Position numbers and translations under genes: made by a program. Under the pieces are notes generated by a model. The model was given only the letters and a program-made list of their open reading frames with translations, did no database searches and was not told where the DNA came from. Of a stretch of 64,000 nucleotides of DNA, positions 8,378 to 17,407 are shown in pieces. Positions within the stretch are counted from its first letter, which is position 1, and the number at the start of each line of letters is the position of its first letter. Source of the DNA: Paenibacillus segetis (GTDB taxonomy: Bacteria > Bacillota > Bacilli > Paenibacillales > Paenibacillaceae); contig NZ_BMFT01000001.1 in NCBI RefSeq assembly GCF_014639155.1, positions 992,001-1,056,000 on the forward strand, read 5' to 3'.

Positions 8378-9386
8378 GAACATAGCGGCCTTCGGAGAGG
8401 TCATGATGCGTTTACAAGTACCTGGATTCGAATTGCTATCGCAGGCAAGTACATTGAACTATTCTTTTTCCGGTACCGGAGTGAATGTAGCTTCGGCCTT
8501 AGGACGCTTTGGACATAACGGTTACCTCGTAACCCGATTACCCGTCAATCCCCTCGGAGATGCAGCAGCAGCATATCTTCGTAAACTGGGTGTTGCTTCA
8601 TCGCTTATAATCCGGGGTGGAAGTTATCTTGGTATGTATTTTTTAGAAAATGGATTTGGTGTCCGGCCGAGTCGTGTAACCTATAGTAATCGAATGGATA
8701 GCAGCTTTAACACATCACCAGAAGGTACGTATGATTATGAAGGCATTGCCATGGAAATCGATGCGATTCATTTTTGCGGAATCACTTTATCTATGAATGA
8801 TGGTGTTCGTAATCATATGAAAGCTTTGGCTAGGGCGGTTAAACAACACGGGGGGACCGTTATTTTTGATTGTAATTATCGTCCCTCTCTTTGGGGTGAG
8901 GATGGATATACAAGGGCGAAGCCACATTATGAAGAAATGCTAGAACTGGCCGATATCGTCATGATGAATGAAAAAGATGCTATCTTTACCTTAGGGATGG
9001 AAACTACAAAAGAGCAACGAGAAGACCAGCTTGTGGAGTTGATTCCAGTAGTTGCTAAGCGGTATGGTATCCGTACTATAGCAGGAACTCACCGATCCAT
9101 TCATAGTGATAATTCACATTCATTGCGCGGGTTTATATTTAAGGATCAAAGCTTCACGTTTTCAAGTACATTAACCTTTTCCGTCTATGATAGAATAGGT
9201 GCAGGCGATGCCTACACTAGTGGAATCATACATGGTGAGATGGAGGGCTTCCCTGCTGTGAAGACGGTCCAATTTGCTGCAACGGCTGGAATGTTGGCCC
9301 ATACGGTCGTAGGGGATACTCCCATGGCATCTGCGGAGGAAGTTCTCCGGGCGATGACAGAATCCATAGGCGATGTAGAAAGGTAG
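8370..9386 (+). CDS. PfkB-family sugar kinase, probable 2-keto-3-deoxygluconate kinase
   Basis: Ribokinase-like kinase of 338 aa. The N-terminal FGEVMMRL and SGTGVNVASALGRFG substrate region and the C-terminal DRIGAGDAYTSGIIHG motif, with the GAGD anion hole and catalytic Asp, are intact. In this operon it most likely phosphorylates 2-keto-3-deoxygluconate to supply the aldolase. That substrate is inferred from context; other keto-sugars are possible. It overlaps both neighbours, so it is translationally coupled. Confidence 0.82.
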   Translation: MPKNIAAFGEVMMRLQVPGFELLSQASTLNYSFSGTGVNVASALGRFGHNGYLVTRLPVNPLGDAAAAYLRKLGVASSLIIRGGSYLGMYFLENGFGVRPSRVTYSNRMDSSFNTSPEGTYDYEGIAMEIDAIHFCGITLSMNDGVRNHMKALARAVKQHGGTVIFDCNYRPSLWGEDGYTRAKPHYEEMLELADIVMMNEKDAIFTLGMETTKEQREDQLVELIPVVAKRYGIRTIAGTHRSIHSDNSHSLRGFIFKDQSFTFSSTLTFSVYDRIGAGDAYTSGIIHGEMEGFPAVKTVQFAATAGMLAHTVVGDTPMASAEEVLRAMTESIGDVER

Positions 9387-10114
9387 TGACAACCAACGTG
9401 AGCTTGTCCCGCAAAGACAAACCGTTATATTTACAAATCAAAAACATCCTGAAGGATCGGATTTTATATGGTACCTATTCCTTAGGAACAAATATCCCTT
9501 CGGAACCCCAGTTGGAGAAAGAGTTCGCAGTTAGCAAAATTACAGTGCGTAATGCAATTCAAGAATTAGCCCAAGAAGGTTATGTTGAGAAAGGCAGCGG
9601 TAAAGGAACGAAGGTGATCCGGAATACGTCTGCTTCTAAGCTGTCCAAGTGGAAACGGTTCACGGAGATTTTAGTGGATGAAGGGTATCAACTCCAAAAA
9701 CAATGGTTACGAGCGGGAGTTACCCATAATGAAGCTGAAACTGAACTCTATCGGTTGTTTGGTGAACGCTGTTTAAGCTTACAACGCGTATATAGTCTGG
9801 ATGCTGTGCCCTATATCCATTACACACATTATCTTTCCATAGCTATCGATGAGGTAGACTTGTCAGATTTAAATGCTGCTCAATCCCTATATGAATTACT
9901 TGAAGAACAAGAGATCTCTTTGGATAAGCTTCGAGATGAATTTGCAGTGGCTCTTCCACCAGAAGAAGTGGGGGAAATACTAGGGATAAAGAAGGGAACA
10001 GCCGTACTGAAGAGATCCAGGTATTCTTATGATGTACAAGGTAATTTGATCGAATTCAGTGTAGGTTATTACAATACGGAATTGCAAAGTTATGTTGTGA
10101 ATTATGATGTGTAA
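9386..10114 (+). CDS. GntR-family (HutC/UTRA) transcription regulator
   Basis: 242-residue regulator with an N-terminal winged helix (about 10-75: PLYLQIKNILKDRI, PSEPQLEKEFAVSKITVRNAIQELAQEGYV) and a C-terminal UTRA ligand-binding domain (about 95-235). It starts with a GTG inside the kinase stop codon, so it is the last gene of the operon it probably controls. The ligand is likely a phosphorylated sugar acid of the pathway. The twin repeats at 5356 and 5403 are candidate operators. Confidence 0.85.
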   Translation: MTTNVSLSRKDKPLYLQIKNILKDRILYGTYSLGTNIPSEPQLEKEFAVSKITVRNAIQELAQEGYVEKGSGKGTKVIRNTSASKLSKWKRFTEILVDEGYQLQKQWLRAGVTHNEAETELYRLFGERCLSLQRVYSLDAVPYIHYTHYLSIAIDEVDLSDLNAAQSLYELLEEQEISLDKLRDEFAVALPPEEVGEILGIKKGTAVLKRSRYSYDVQGNLIEFSVGYYNTELQSYVVNYDV

Positions 10115-10133
10115 CTAGGCCGAGTGCTATATA

Positions 10134-10180
10134 AAGGTTATCCCTAAAAGCGACTTTTCGCTATGCGGATAGCCTTTTTT
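10134..10180 (+). terminator. Terminator of the sugar-acid operon
   Basis: Outer stem AAGGTTATCC with GGATAGCCTT (10134-10143/10167-10176, one wobble), an inner AGCGA/TCGCT helix, then six T. Confidence 0.8.
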
Positions 10181-10201
10181 CTTCGGTATGGTGGTGCAGA
10201 T

Positions 10202-10255
10202 TTTACACTGCGTTTACATTCAGGGCTAATATCGTTTACATAGAGAATGTAAAAT
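10202..10255 (+). promoter_or_regulatory. Pho box and promoter of pstB-phoU
   Basis: TTTACA hexamers start at 10202, 10213 and 10235, so they lie on an exact 11-bp grid with one step (10224) degenerate. A -10 TAAAAT follows at 10250-10255. This places the second pstB with phoU under PhoP control. A long leader with an AGAAGATGG/CCATCTTCT hairpin (about 10308-10340) separates the promoter from the gene; its role is unknown. Confidence 0.75.
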
Positions 10256-10419
10256 TGTGATATTCGTGAGAAAATGGACTAGAAATGAAATGAAACAGAG
10301 AAACTGAAGAAGATGGCTTACAGGTCTGATCCCATCTTCTACCTGAAACGTTGGCATGGGTTTTCCGAGTTTACGTTTTGGTGCTGGTAGAGATGTTTAA
10401 TTAGAGAAGGAGCAGTGAC

Positions 10420-11175
10420 ATGGAACCAATCATTCGTATTGATAAATTGAATTTGTATTACGATCAATTTCATGCGCTTAAGAATGTATCAATGGAAATT
10501 CCAGAAAAAGCAATTACTGCGTTTATTGGACCGTCTGGCTGTGGTAAGTCGACGCTTCTACGGACGCTGAATCGGATGAATGACATGGTTGTCGGCACCC
10601 GAATTGAAGGCTCTGTACAAATAGCCGGTACAGAAATTTATGGTGACGATGTACAGGTGGAATCACTCCGCAAACAAGTGGGAATGGTATTCCAACAACC
10701 AAATCCATTTCCTAAATCAATTTATGATAATGTTGCTTACGGTCCTAGACTCCATGGGGTAAAAAATAAAGCCGAGTTGGATGAGATTGTTGAGCAAAGT
10801 TTGCGGCAAGCAGTTCTATGGGACGAGGTTAAAGATTTCCTGAAGAGATCCGCTCTTAGTTTGTCCGGTGGGCAACAGCAACGTTTATGCATTGCGCGTG
10901 CGATAGCTGTTCGTCCTGATATTCTGCTTATGGATGAAGCAACCTCGGCGCTCGATCCTATTTCAACTTTAAAAATTGAAGAACTAGTTGGACAACTCCA
11001 AGATAGGTATACTATTGTTATGGTAACGCATAACATGCATCAAGCGGCTCGTATTTCAGGTCGGACTGTGTTCTTCCTGAACGGTGAGATCGTAGAGGCC
11101 GGGGATACTAAGGAGCTATTCTCTACTCCACAGGATTCACGCACTGAAGACTATATTTCCGGACGTTTCGGTTAA
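10420..11175 (+). CDS. pstB: Phosphate ABC transporter ATP-binding protein PstB (second copy)
   Basis: 251-residue ATPase that powers the PstCA phosphate channel. Walker [11 protein letters not shown]-loop [12 protein letters not shown], signature [15 protein letters not shown], Walker [14 protein letters not shown] and H-loop [12 protein letters not shown] are intact. AGAAGGAG precedes the ATG. It is paired with phoU but separated by more than 8 kb from pstSCAB, which has its own pstB (20811). It may energise the same permease or act with PhoU in signalling. Confidence 0.92.
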   Translation: MEPIIRIDKLNLYYDQFHALKNVSMEIPEKAITAFIGPSGCGKSTLLRTLNRMNDMVVGTRIEGSVQIAGTEIYGDDVQVESLRKQVGMVFQQPNPFPKSIYDNVAYGPRLHGVKNKAELDEIVEQSLRQAVLWDEVKDFLKRSALSLSGGQQQRLCIARAIAVRPDILLMDEATSALDPISTLKIEELVGQLQDRYTIVMVTHNMHQAARISGRTVFFLNGEIVEAGDTKELFSTPQDSRTEDYISGRFG

Positions 11176-11195
11176 GAGAAGGGAGCATATGATCT

Positions 11196-11846
11196 ATGAT
11201 TCAAAGAAAGGAATTTGATCGAAATCTAGAAGAACTTCGTCAGTTACTGGGGCAAATGGGAGAGCATGTGGAACATGCCCTACAGGAATCCATTCAGGCA
11301 TTACACAGTTTGGATGTAAGCAAAGCTAAAGAAGTTATAGAGCGTGATCTTAAGCTTAATAGGATGGAAGAACAAATCATGGACATTGGTGCACGATTAA
11401 TAGTGACCCAACAGCCAGTAGCCAAAGACCTTCGCCGAATTATCGTAGCATTCAAGATTTCTAGTGACTTGGAACGAATGGGTGATTTAGCGGTTGATAT
11501 TGCTAAAGTAACATTGCGTCTGGAAGGTCAGACCTTGATCAAACCTTTGATTGACATTCCTAAGATGTCCGAGATGGTTGTTCTCATGATAAGTGAATCC
11601 TTAGAATCTTACTTGGAAGAAAATACGGATTTAGCGTATAAGATGGCTAAAGATGATGACGAAGTAGATCATTTATATAGTCAAATGATTCGTGACCTTT
11701 ATTCTTATATGGTCGAGCATCCAGAACAAGCGATGTTGCTAACTTTGGTTGGACGCTATATTGAAAGAATTGCTGATCATGCGACAAATATTGGTGAGAG
11801 TGCTGTTTATCTGGTTACAGGACATCGCCCTGATTTGAATCAATAA
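11196..11846 (+). CDS. phoU: Phosphate signalling regulator PhoU
   Basis: 216 residues, the usual size. Two three-helix-bundle PhoU repeats are visible, the first with RDLKLNRMEEQIMDIGARLIVTQQPVAKDLRRI and ISSDLERMGDLAVDIAK, the second with YIERIADHATNIGESAVYLVTG. The acidic metal-binding E/DxxxD motifs are present in both. PhoU links Pst transport to PhoR and keeps the pathway off when phosphate is ample. It lies 20 bases after pstB and shares its Pho box. Its terminator is displaced by a repeat element. Confidence 0.92.
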   Translation: MIQRKEFDRNLEELRQLLGQMGEHVEHALQESIQALHSLDVSKAKEVIERDLKLNRMEEQIMDIGARLIVTQQPVAKDLRRIIVAFKISSDLERMGDLAVDIAKVTLRLEGQTLIKPLIDIPKMSEMVVLMISESLESYLEENTDLAYKMAKDDDEVDHLYSQMIRDLYSYMVEHPEQAMLLTLVGRYIERIADHATNIGESAVYLVTGHRPDLNQ

Positions 11847-11864
11847 AATAAGTTTCATATAAAA

Positions 11865-12119
11865 GGTAGTTCAAAAACTCATCTTTTGATCACGAAGTAA
11901 ATCATGAAGCGAAATCGACATCGAATCTTGAAATTAGCCGGGCCAAGCATATGCTTACGGGGTATGTTTCCTACAGAAACATTTCAGGTGCTCACGTAGG
12001 TTTAGCCTACGCTCCGCTCCTCAGTCCCTAGCTTCATTCAACCTTCTGAAGCGTTTTGAAAAAACGCAGCATCGTAAGCATAGGCTCTGGTGCTGAAAAG
12101 CTGATTTTTTGAACATCCA
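11865..12119. repeat. MITE-like or dispersed repeat element, about 255 bp
   Basis: The stretch has imperfect terminal inverted repeats. The left end reads GGTAGTTCAAAAACTCATC and the complement of the right end reads GGATGTTCAAAAAATCAGC; similarity continues through CTTTT(G/C)A(T/G)CAC. The interior holds no gene but several short inverted segments. It lies between phoU and the phoU terminator at 12131. Repeats of this look are scattered in Paenibacillus genomes to my recollection; only one copy is in this window. Confidence 0.6.
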
Positions 12120-12130
12120 TTATAATCAAG

Positions 12131-12187
12131 AGGTTACCTTACAGGTTAAAGAAATCAACTTGTAGGGTAGCCTTTTTTGTTTTTTTA
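12131..12187 (+). terminator. Terminator of pstB-phoU
   Basis: Long stem AGGTTACCTTACAGGTT with AACTTGTAGGGTAGCCT (12131-12147/12157-12173, several wobbles), then a T-rich tail. It stands 285 bases after phoU with the repeat in between. Confidence 0.8.
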
Positions 12188-12246
12188 TTAAAGGGAGGCT
12201 TGTGTTAGAATATAGGGAGGAGTATAGCTGAAGGAGTAGGTGCTGT

Positions 12247-14913
12247 ATGGAAAAATTGATTCTTATTGATGGTAACAGTATTATTTACCGGGCATTCTTC
12301 GCTATGCCACCGCTAACAAATTCTAAAGGATTGCATACGAACGCGGTGTATGGATTCACGAACATGCTGCTACGTTTGATTCAAGAAGAGAAGCCAAGTC
12401 ATATTCTTGTGGCGTTTGATGCGGGGAAAGAAACGTTTCGTCACGAAGGATATAAGGATTATAAAGGTGGTCGTGAGAAGACCCCCCATGAGTTATCGGA
12501 ACAGTTCCCATTGATGCGAGAATTGCTCGAAAGCTTTGGGATTGCCTGGTTTGAGTTGTCCGGTTATGAGGCGGATGACATTATTGGTACGATCAGTAAA
12601 AAAGGAGAAGAGTCTGGTCGTCAAGTACTTATTGTTACAGGCGATAAGGATATGCTCCAAGTCGTTTCGGATAATGTAAAAGTAGCGTTGACCCGTAAGG
12701 GGATTAGTGAAGTAGAACCCTATGGACCGAAGGAGATTGAAGAAAGATACGGTCTTCGTCCAGAACAGATCATTGATCTGAAAGGATTGATGGGTGACAC
12801 TTCGGATAATATTCCAGGTGTTCCAGGTATCGGAGAGAAAACGGCATTGAAGTTGTTGCATCAGTATGGATCGGTTGAAGAAGTATTGGCTCATACGGAT
12901 GAAATGAAGGGCAAGATGAAAGAAAATTTAGTGAATCATGCGGAGGATGCGCGCATGAGTAAGAAGTTAGCTACCATTTTCTATGAAGTTCCCGTTGAGC
13001 GCTCATGGGAAGATATGGCCTTTGCAGGCGTGCAGGAGGATAAGGCTGCTCCAATGCTACATAGACTAGAGTTTAAGTCGCTACTCGAACGGCTAGACTT
13101 TACGGTTGGCACGGCAGGGGAGGCAACCTCTGACAGTAATGTTCAATCTTTGACAGAAGTAGATGTAACTATTGTAGATACGGCTACATTACCGGAACTT
13201 AAAGAACTTCTCCCACAAATCGAAATGATGTATGTGGAGTCTTATGGTGATAATCCTCATCACGCGATTGCAATGGGGATGACTTTATCGACCCCTGAAC
13301 GTCACTTCTTTGTCCCTTTTGATTTTCTGAAGAGCAAGGAGGCAGAAGTTATAGTCGCCTGGCTAGGGGACGCTTCTGTGCCAAAACGAGGATATGATCT
13401 ACACCGAGCGGATTTAGTACTGCATTGGTTAGGTATTACTTTGGCGGGCGAGGAGCATGATGTTCAACTGGCTGCTTATCTGCTTGACCCTACGGATAAT
13501 AATCAAACCACTAGTGGATTGGCTGCTAAATATAAGTTGCCTATTATAGCATCTGATGAAGAGGTATATGGCAAAGGTGCTAAATTCAAAGTACCAGATC
13601 AGGAGATATTGAGTAAGCATCTGGCTAGGAAAGCTCAGTTGTTGTTACAGATCATGGAGTTACAACGAAATGAGCTTGAGAAGAATGAAATGAATAGATT
13701 GTTTTATGAGTTGGAAATGCCCTTGTCTCGTATTTTGGCAGACATGGAGAAGCAAGGTGTGGCCGTAAATCGGGATGATTTGATCCAGTTAGGCAAAGAA
13801 TTTGAGTCACAAATTGCTAAATTGATGAAACAAATTTACGAGATTGCTGGTTTGGAGTTTAATTTAAATTCACCTAAACAATTAGGTGAGGTTTTGTTTG
13901 ATAAGTTAGGTATGCCTGTGATGAAGAAGACCAAGACTGGTTATTCAACAGATGCCGAAGTTTTGGAGAAATTAGCTCCATACCATGAGATCGTTCAATA
14001 TATTCTTGACTATCGTCAACTTGCTAAGTTGCAATCGACTTATGTAGAAGGATTGCTAAAGGAGATCTCGCCAATTACTGGGAAGGTGCATACGTATTAC
14101 CGCCAGACCATTGCGGCTACAGGTAGACTTAGCAGTCAGTTCCCGAACTTGCAGAACATTCCGATTCGGATGGAAGAGGGCCGCAAGATTCGCAAGGTAT
14201 TTGTTCCATCGGAGGAAGGTTGGTTCATACTCGCTGCCGACTATTCCCAGATCGAACTTCGTGTATTGGCTCATATTTCTGAAGATGAAGGGTTACAAGA
14301 GGCTTTCCTTCATGATCTGGATATTCATACAAAAACAGCGATGGATGTATTCGGTGTATCGGCTGATCAAGTAGATTCAAACATGCGCCGTTCCGCAAAA
14401 GCGGTTAACTTCGGGATTGTATATGGGATTAGTGATTATGGATTATCTCAGAACCTGAACATTACGCGTAAAGAAGCTGCTCAGTTCATTGAGAAGTATT
14501 TCCAAGCATTCGGGGGAGTTCGTCGCTATATGGACGATATTGTACTCGAAGCAAAGCGGGATGGTTATGTAAAAACACTCTTAGAACGTCGGCGTTATTT
14601 GCCGGAGATTAATGCTTCCAATTTCAATATTCGTTCGTTCGCCGAACGTACAGCCATGAATACGCCAATTCAAGGAACGGCGGCAGATATCATCAAGTTG
14701 GCGATGGTGTTGATGGATGAAGCACTTAAGAAGCAAGGATTAAAAAGCCGAATGTTATTGCAAGTACACGATGAGTTGGTATTTGAGGTTCCACCGGAAG
14801 AAATGGATATCATGAGTAAGCTTGTGCCAGAAATTATGGGTCAAGCCCTTCCGTTATCTGTTCCGCTCAAGGCTGAAGTTAGCAGTGGCTTAAATTGGTA
14901 CGAAGCAAAGTAA
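12247..14913 (+). CDS. polA: DNA polymerase I
   Basis: 888-residue polymerase for Okazaki fragment maturation and repair. Residues 1-290 form the 5' nuclease (LIDGNSIIYRAFFA, VAFDAGKETFRH, GYEADDIIGTI, GDTSDNIPGVPGIGEKTA). Residues 310-470 are a 3'-5' exonuclease-like domain without the usual acidic metal ligands (MMYVESYGDN where DTE is expected), so proofreading is probably lost, as in Geobacillus enzymes. The polymerase domain has motif A DYSQIELRVLAH, motif B RRSAKAVNFGIVYG and motif C QVHDELVFE. GAAGGAG precedes the ATG. It heads polA-mutM-coaE-transglycosylase, a common Bacillota order. Confidence 0.97.
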   Translation: MEKLILIDGNSIIYRAFFAMPPLTNSKGLHTNAVYGFTNMLLRLIQEEKPSHILVAFDAGKETFRHEGYKDYKGGREKTPHELSEQFPLMRELLESFGIAWFELSGYEADDIIGTISKKGEESGRQVLIVTGDKDMLQVVSDNVKVALTRKGISEVEPYGPKEIEERYGLRPEQIIDLKGLMGDTSDNIPGVPGIGEKTALKLLHQYGSVEEVLAHTDEMKGKMKENLVNHAEDARMSKKLATIFYEVPVERSWEDMAFAGVQEDKAAPMLHRLEFKSLLERLDFTVGTAGEATSDSNVQSLTEVDVTIVDTATLPELKELLPQIEMMYVESYGDNPHHAIAMGMTLSTPERHFFVPFDFLKSKEAEVIVAWLGDASVPKRGYDLHRADLVLHWLGITLAGEEHDVQLAAYLLDPTDNNQTTSGLAAKYKLPIIASDEEVYGKGAKFKVPDQEILSKHLARKAQLLLQIMELQRNELEKNEMNRLFYELEMPLSRILADMEKQGVAVNRDDLIQLGKEFESQIAKLMKQIYEIAGLEFNLNSPKQLGEVLFDKLGMPVMKKTKTGYSTDAEVLEKLAPYHEIVQYILDYRQLAKLQSTYVEGLLKEISPITGKVHTYYRQTIAATGRLSSQFPNLQNIPIRMEEGRKIRKVFVPSEEGWFILAADYSQIELRVLAHISEDEGLQEAFLHDLDIHTKTAMDVFGVSADQVDSNMRRSAKAVNFGIVYGISDYGLSQNLNITRKEAAQFIEKYFQAFGGVRRYMDDIVLEAKRDGYVKTLLERRRYLPEINASNFNIRSFAERTAMNTPIQGTAADIIKLAMVLMDEALKKQGLKSRMLLQVHDELVFEVPPEEMDIMSKLVPEIMGQALPLSVPLKAEVSSGLNWYEAK

Positions 14914-14943
14914 CTCTTATATTAACTGAATGAGGTGAGCAAT

Positions 14944-15804
14944 ATGCCGGAATTGCCTGAAGTAGAGACGGTTAGAAGAACATTGACCGAATTAATCGTT
15001 GGGAAAACCATTCAATCCGTGACCGTGTCGCTCCCAAGAATTATTCAGCGACCTGACGACATTAAGCGGTTTGAAATAGAATTAATCGGTCATCGAATTC
15101 TCGAGATCGGTCGGCGGGGTAAATTTTTGCGAATCATCATGGACGGTCTTGTTCTGGTATCCCATTTACGGATGGAAGGAAGATATGGTTTATATGACAA
15201 AAGCGATCCTGTTGAGAAGCATACTCATGTCATTTTCCATTTCACCGATGGTTCAGAGTTAAGATACAAAGATGTACGGCAATTTGGAACGATGCACTTG
15301 TTCCGAACTGGTGAGGAATTTACGATGAATCCATTAGCCAAACTGGGATTAGAGCCACTTGATAGTTCATTCACTGCAGAGGCTTTTCGTGAAGTGATTT
15401 CGGGGCGGTCGACCAAGATCAAACCGGCATTACTTAATCAGGAATATGTGGTCGGGCTGGGGAATATTTATGTGGATGAAGCGTTATTTAGAGCGGGAAT
15501 ACATCCTGAGTATCCTGCAAAAGAACTGAGCGCGGCTAAGCTTGACGAATTATATGAAGCGATTAAATCGACGCTGCAAGAAGCCGTGGACGCTGGAGGC
15601 TCTTCAATTAAATCATTTGTGAATGGTCAAGGGGAAATGGGGATGTTCCAGCATTCTTTCCAAATTTATGGACGAAAGGGTGAACCCTGTGTTTCTTGCG
15701 GACATGCTGTGGAGAAGACCGTCGTGGGGGGACGTGGCACCCACTATTGTCCGAACTGCCAAAGACCATTCACTTCTGATCAAAGTAATGAGGTGAAGGG
15801 ATGA
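14944..15804 (+). CDS. mutM: Formamidopyrimidine-DNA glycosylase (Fpg/MutM)
   Basis: Removes 8-oxoguanine and FaPy lesions and nicks the strand. The start is set at 14944 because the catalytic Pro must be residue 2 (MPELPEVETVRR) and GAGGTGAG lies just upstream; upstream in-frame codons are excluded. Lys in SHLRMEGRYG, the helix-two-turn-helix (LLNQEYVVGLGNIYVDEALF) and the C-terminal zinc finger (CVSCGHAVEKT...HYCPNCQR) are all intact. 286 aa. It overlaps coaE by four bases. Confidence 0.96.
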   Translation: MPELPEVETVRRTLTELIVGKTIQSVTVSLPRIIQRPDDIKRFEIELIGHRILEIGRRGKFLRIIMDGLVLVSHLRMEGRYGLYDKSDPVEKHTHVIFHFTDGSELRYKDVRQFGTMHLFRTGEEFTMNPLAKLGLEPLDSSFTAEAFREVISGRSTKIKPALLNQEYVVGLGNIYVDEALFRAGIHPEYPAKELSAAKLDELYEAIKSTLQEAVDAGGSSIKSFVNGQGEMGMFQHSFQIYGRKGEPCVSCGHAVEKTVVGGRGTHYCPNCQRPFTSDQSNEVKG

Positions 15805-16397
15805 ATATCGGTTTGACTGGTGGAATCGCATCGGGTAAGAGCACCGTTTCTCAAGAACTGGTGAAGCGAGGTGCAGTGTTAATCGATGCCGATGTAATTG
15901 CCAGGGAAATCATGGAGCCAGGTCACCCGGTACTTGGGACTGTGGTTGATACTTTTGGTCCCTCCATTCTGTTTCCAGATGGTACGCTGAACCGAAAAAG
16001 ATTAGGAAGCATTATATTCTCAAATCCAGAGGAACGTAAAGCTCTTGAAGATATTACACACCCTGCGATTCGAGTGGAAATGCGTAGACGTATGGTAGAA
16101 TATGAAGCTGAAGATCCTAAACGTCTGGTTGTTGCGGATATTCCTTTGCTATATGAATCCAGGCTCGAGGACTTATACGATGAGATCATGGTCGTTTATG
16201 TACCCAGAGAAATCCAACTAGAGCGGCTAATGCAAAGAGATGGCCTTAACCGCAAAGACGCGGAGGATAGGCTAAATGCGCAAATGGATATTGAAGCAAA
16301 GAGGGAGAGGGCGGATATATTGATTGACAATAGCCTCGGGCTGGACGAGACGTTAAGTCAGATCGATAACTTTATGCGGGACAAAGGTTTGTTATGA
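15801..16397 (+). CDS. coaE: Dephospho-CoA kinase
   Basis: Last step of coenzyme A synthesis, phosphorylation of dephospho-CoA at the ribose 3' position. P-loop GLTGGIASGKST at the N-terminus, DADVIARE, DIPLLYESRLE and the lid region RLMQRDGLNRKDAEDRLNAQ are present. 198 aa, normal length. ATGA overlaps at both ends link it to mutM and to the transglycosylase gene. Confidence 0.95.
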   Translation: MNIGLTGGIASGKSTVSQELVKRGAVLIDADVIAREIMEPGHPVLGTVVDTFGPSILFPDGTLNRKRLGSIIFSNPEERKALEDITHPAIRVEMRRRMVEYEAEDPKRLVVADIPLLYESRLEDLYDEIMVVYVPREIQLERLMQRDGLNRKDAEDRLNAQMDIEAKRERADILIDNSLGLDETLSQIDNFMRDKGLL

Positions 16398-16957
16398 GGT
16401 GGCTTCGAAAAAAAAGGGTGCTGTTACTTTTATTCATCGGCTTTACAGGTATTTTATTTCTTAACTCGAGTTGGCTTTCGTTATTCTACCCGATTCAATA
16501 TAAGGATGAAATTCGTTATCATGCGGAGAACAATGATCTTGATCCAAGGTTGGTTGCTGCAATTATACGGGTTGAGACCAATTTTAAAACGGGGGCTGTG
16601 TCTAAGAAAGGCGCGCTTGGTGTTATGCAAATTATGCCGGATACAGCTAAATGGGTCATTGAAAAAGCAAAGTATACGGATGTGGAACTTGAAAGGGTTA
16701 AAGAAGAACCAGCAACGAACATCGAGATTGGAACCTGGTATCTGAAATACTTGTTCGACCAGTTTGATGGGAATGAAATTGCGATGATCGCTGCATACAA
16801 CGCGGGTCCAACTAATGTTAAGAATTGGATCAAGAGTGGGAGATGGGATGGAACACTCGAAGCATCAAAGGATATTCCGTTTGGGGAAACAAGACATTAC
16901 GTTCAGCGAGTATCCCATTATTTTAAACAGTACTCCAAAATTTACGACGAATTCTAA
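16394..16957 (+). CDS. Lytic transglycosylase, SLT (Slt70-like) domain, membrane anchored
   Basis: 187 residues. A basic start followed by one membrane segment (about 10-28) places the domain outside the cell. The catalytic Glu is in IIRVETNFKTGAVSKKG, followed by GVMQIMPDTAKW and AYNAGPTNVKNW, the signature of SLT goose-type folds that cut peptidoglycan. A transglycosylase at the end of the polA-mutM-coaE string is common in Bacillota. Spacing and overlap with coaE suggest co-transcription. Confidence 0.88.
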   Translation: MRWLRKKRVLLLLFIGFTGILFLNSSWLSLFYPIQYKDEIRYHAENNDLDPRLVAAIIRVETNFKTGAVSKKGALGVMQIMPDTAKWVIEKAKYTDVELERVKEEPATNIEIGTWYLKYLFDQFDGNEIAMIAAYNAGPTNVKNWIKSGRWDGTLEASKDIPFGETRHYVQRVSHYFKQYSKIYDEF

Positions 16958-17008
16958 GTTCAACGAAAAAAACTTCCCCTAAAGGGCAGGTTAGGGTATA
17001 TATATTAA

Positions 17009-17045
17009 AGAAAGCACTGGAGGCGTGAGCCTACCAATGCTTTCT
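17009..17045 (-). terminator. Hairpin between the convergent transglycosylase and SASP genes
   Basis: Stem AGAAAGCACTGG-AGGC with GCCT-ACCAATGCTTTCT (one wobble, one mismatch), loop GTGA. The minus-strand side continues into TTTAATATA, so it probably ends the SASP transcript; both genes may use it. Confidence 0.6.
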
Positions 17046-17057
17046 CTGATCGATTGG

Positions 17058-17276
17058 TTATTTAAATTGACCTGCAAGTGATTGTTCTGCCAGGGTCACT
17101 AAGCGTTTTGTGATGTAACCACCGATCGAACCGTTTTCGTATGAAGTCAGGTTACCAGCGTATCCATCTTTCGGGAAAGAAATGCCAAGTTCTTGAGCAA
17201 CTTCGTATTTCATTTGTTCAAGTGCCCCGGAAGCTTGTTTAACCACCAGGTTATTCGAAGAGTTGTTTTGGCTCAT
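17058..17276 (-). CDS. Small acid-soluble spore protein, alpha/beta type
   Basis: 72-residue DNA-coating protein of the spore core that protects DNA from UV and heat and is degraded on germination. The germination protease site is seen in MKYEVAQELGI, and the second conserved block GSIGGYITKRLVTLAEQSL is intact. Start at 17276 (MSQNNSSN) follows AAGGAGGTGAAC; the upstream in-frame ATG would add 19 atypical residues. A sigma-G type promoter lies upstream. Confidence 0.95.
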   Translation of the reverse strand: MSQNNSSNNLVVKQASGALEQMKYEVAQELGISFPKDGYAGNLTSYENGSIGGYITKRLVTLAEQSLAGQFK

Positions 17277-17305
17277 GTTGTTCACCTCCTTGTGGTTGGT
17301 AACAG

Positions 17306-17334
17306 TATTATGTACAGGGATGACAAACTTCATT
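17306..17334 (-). promoter_or_regulatory. Candidate sigma-G promoter of the SASP gene
   Basis: On the minus strand CATAATA (complement of 17306-17312) fits the sigma-G -10 CATnnTA, with AATG (17331-17334) 18 bases upstream fitting the -35 nATR. Position and gene type agree with forespore expression. Confidence 0.55.
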
Positions 17335-17407
17335 ACGCATTTTATAAGTTATTTTTTGGAATTATTACAAAGAGATAAGAGATATTAGAGAAGGGAGGGC
17401 GGATGAC

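Noticed and set aside
12493..12894. Minus-strand open frame of 133 codons within polA
   Set aside because: Lies fully antisense to the 5' nuclease domain; composition is that of a reversed coding frame.
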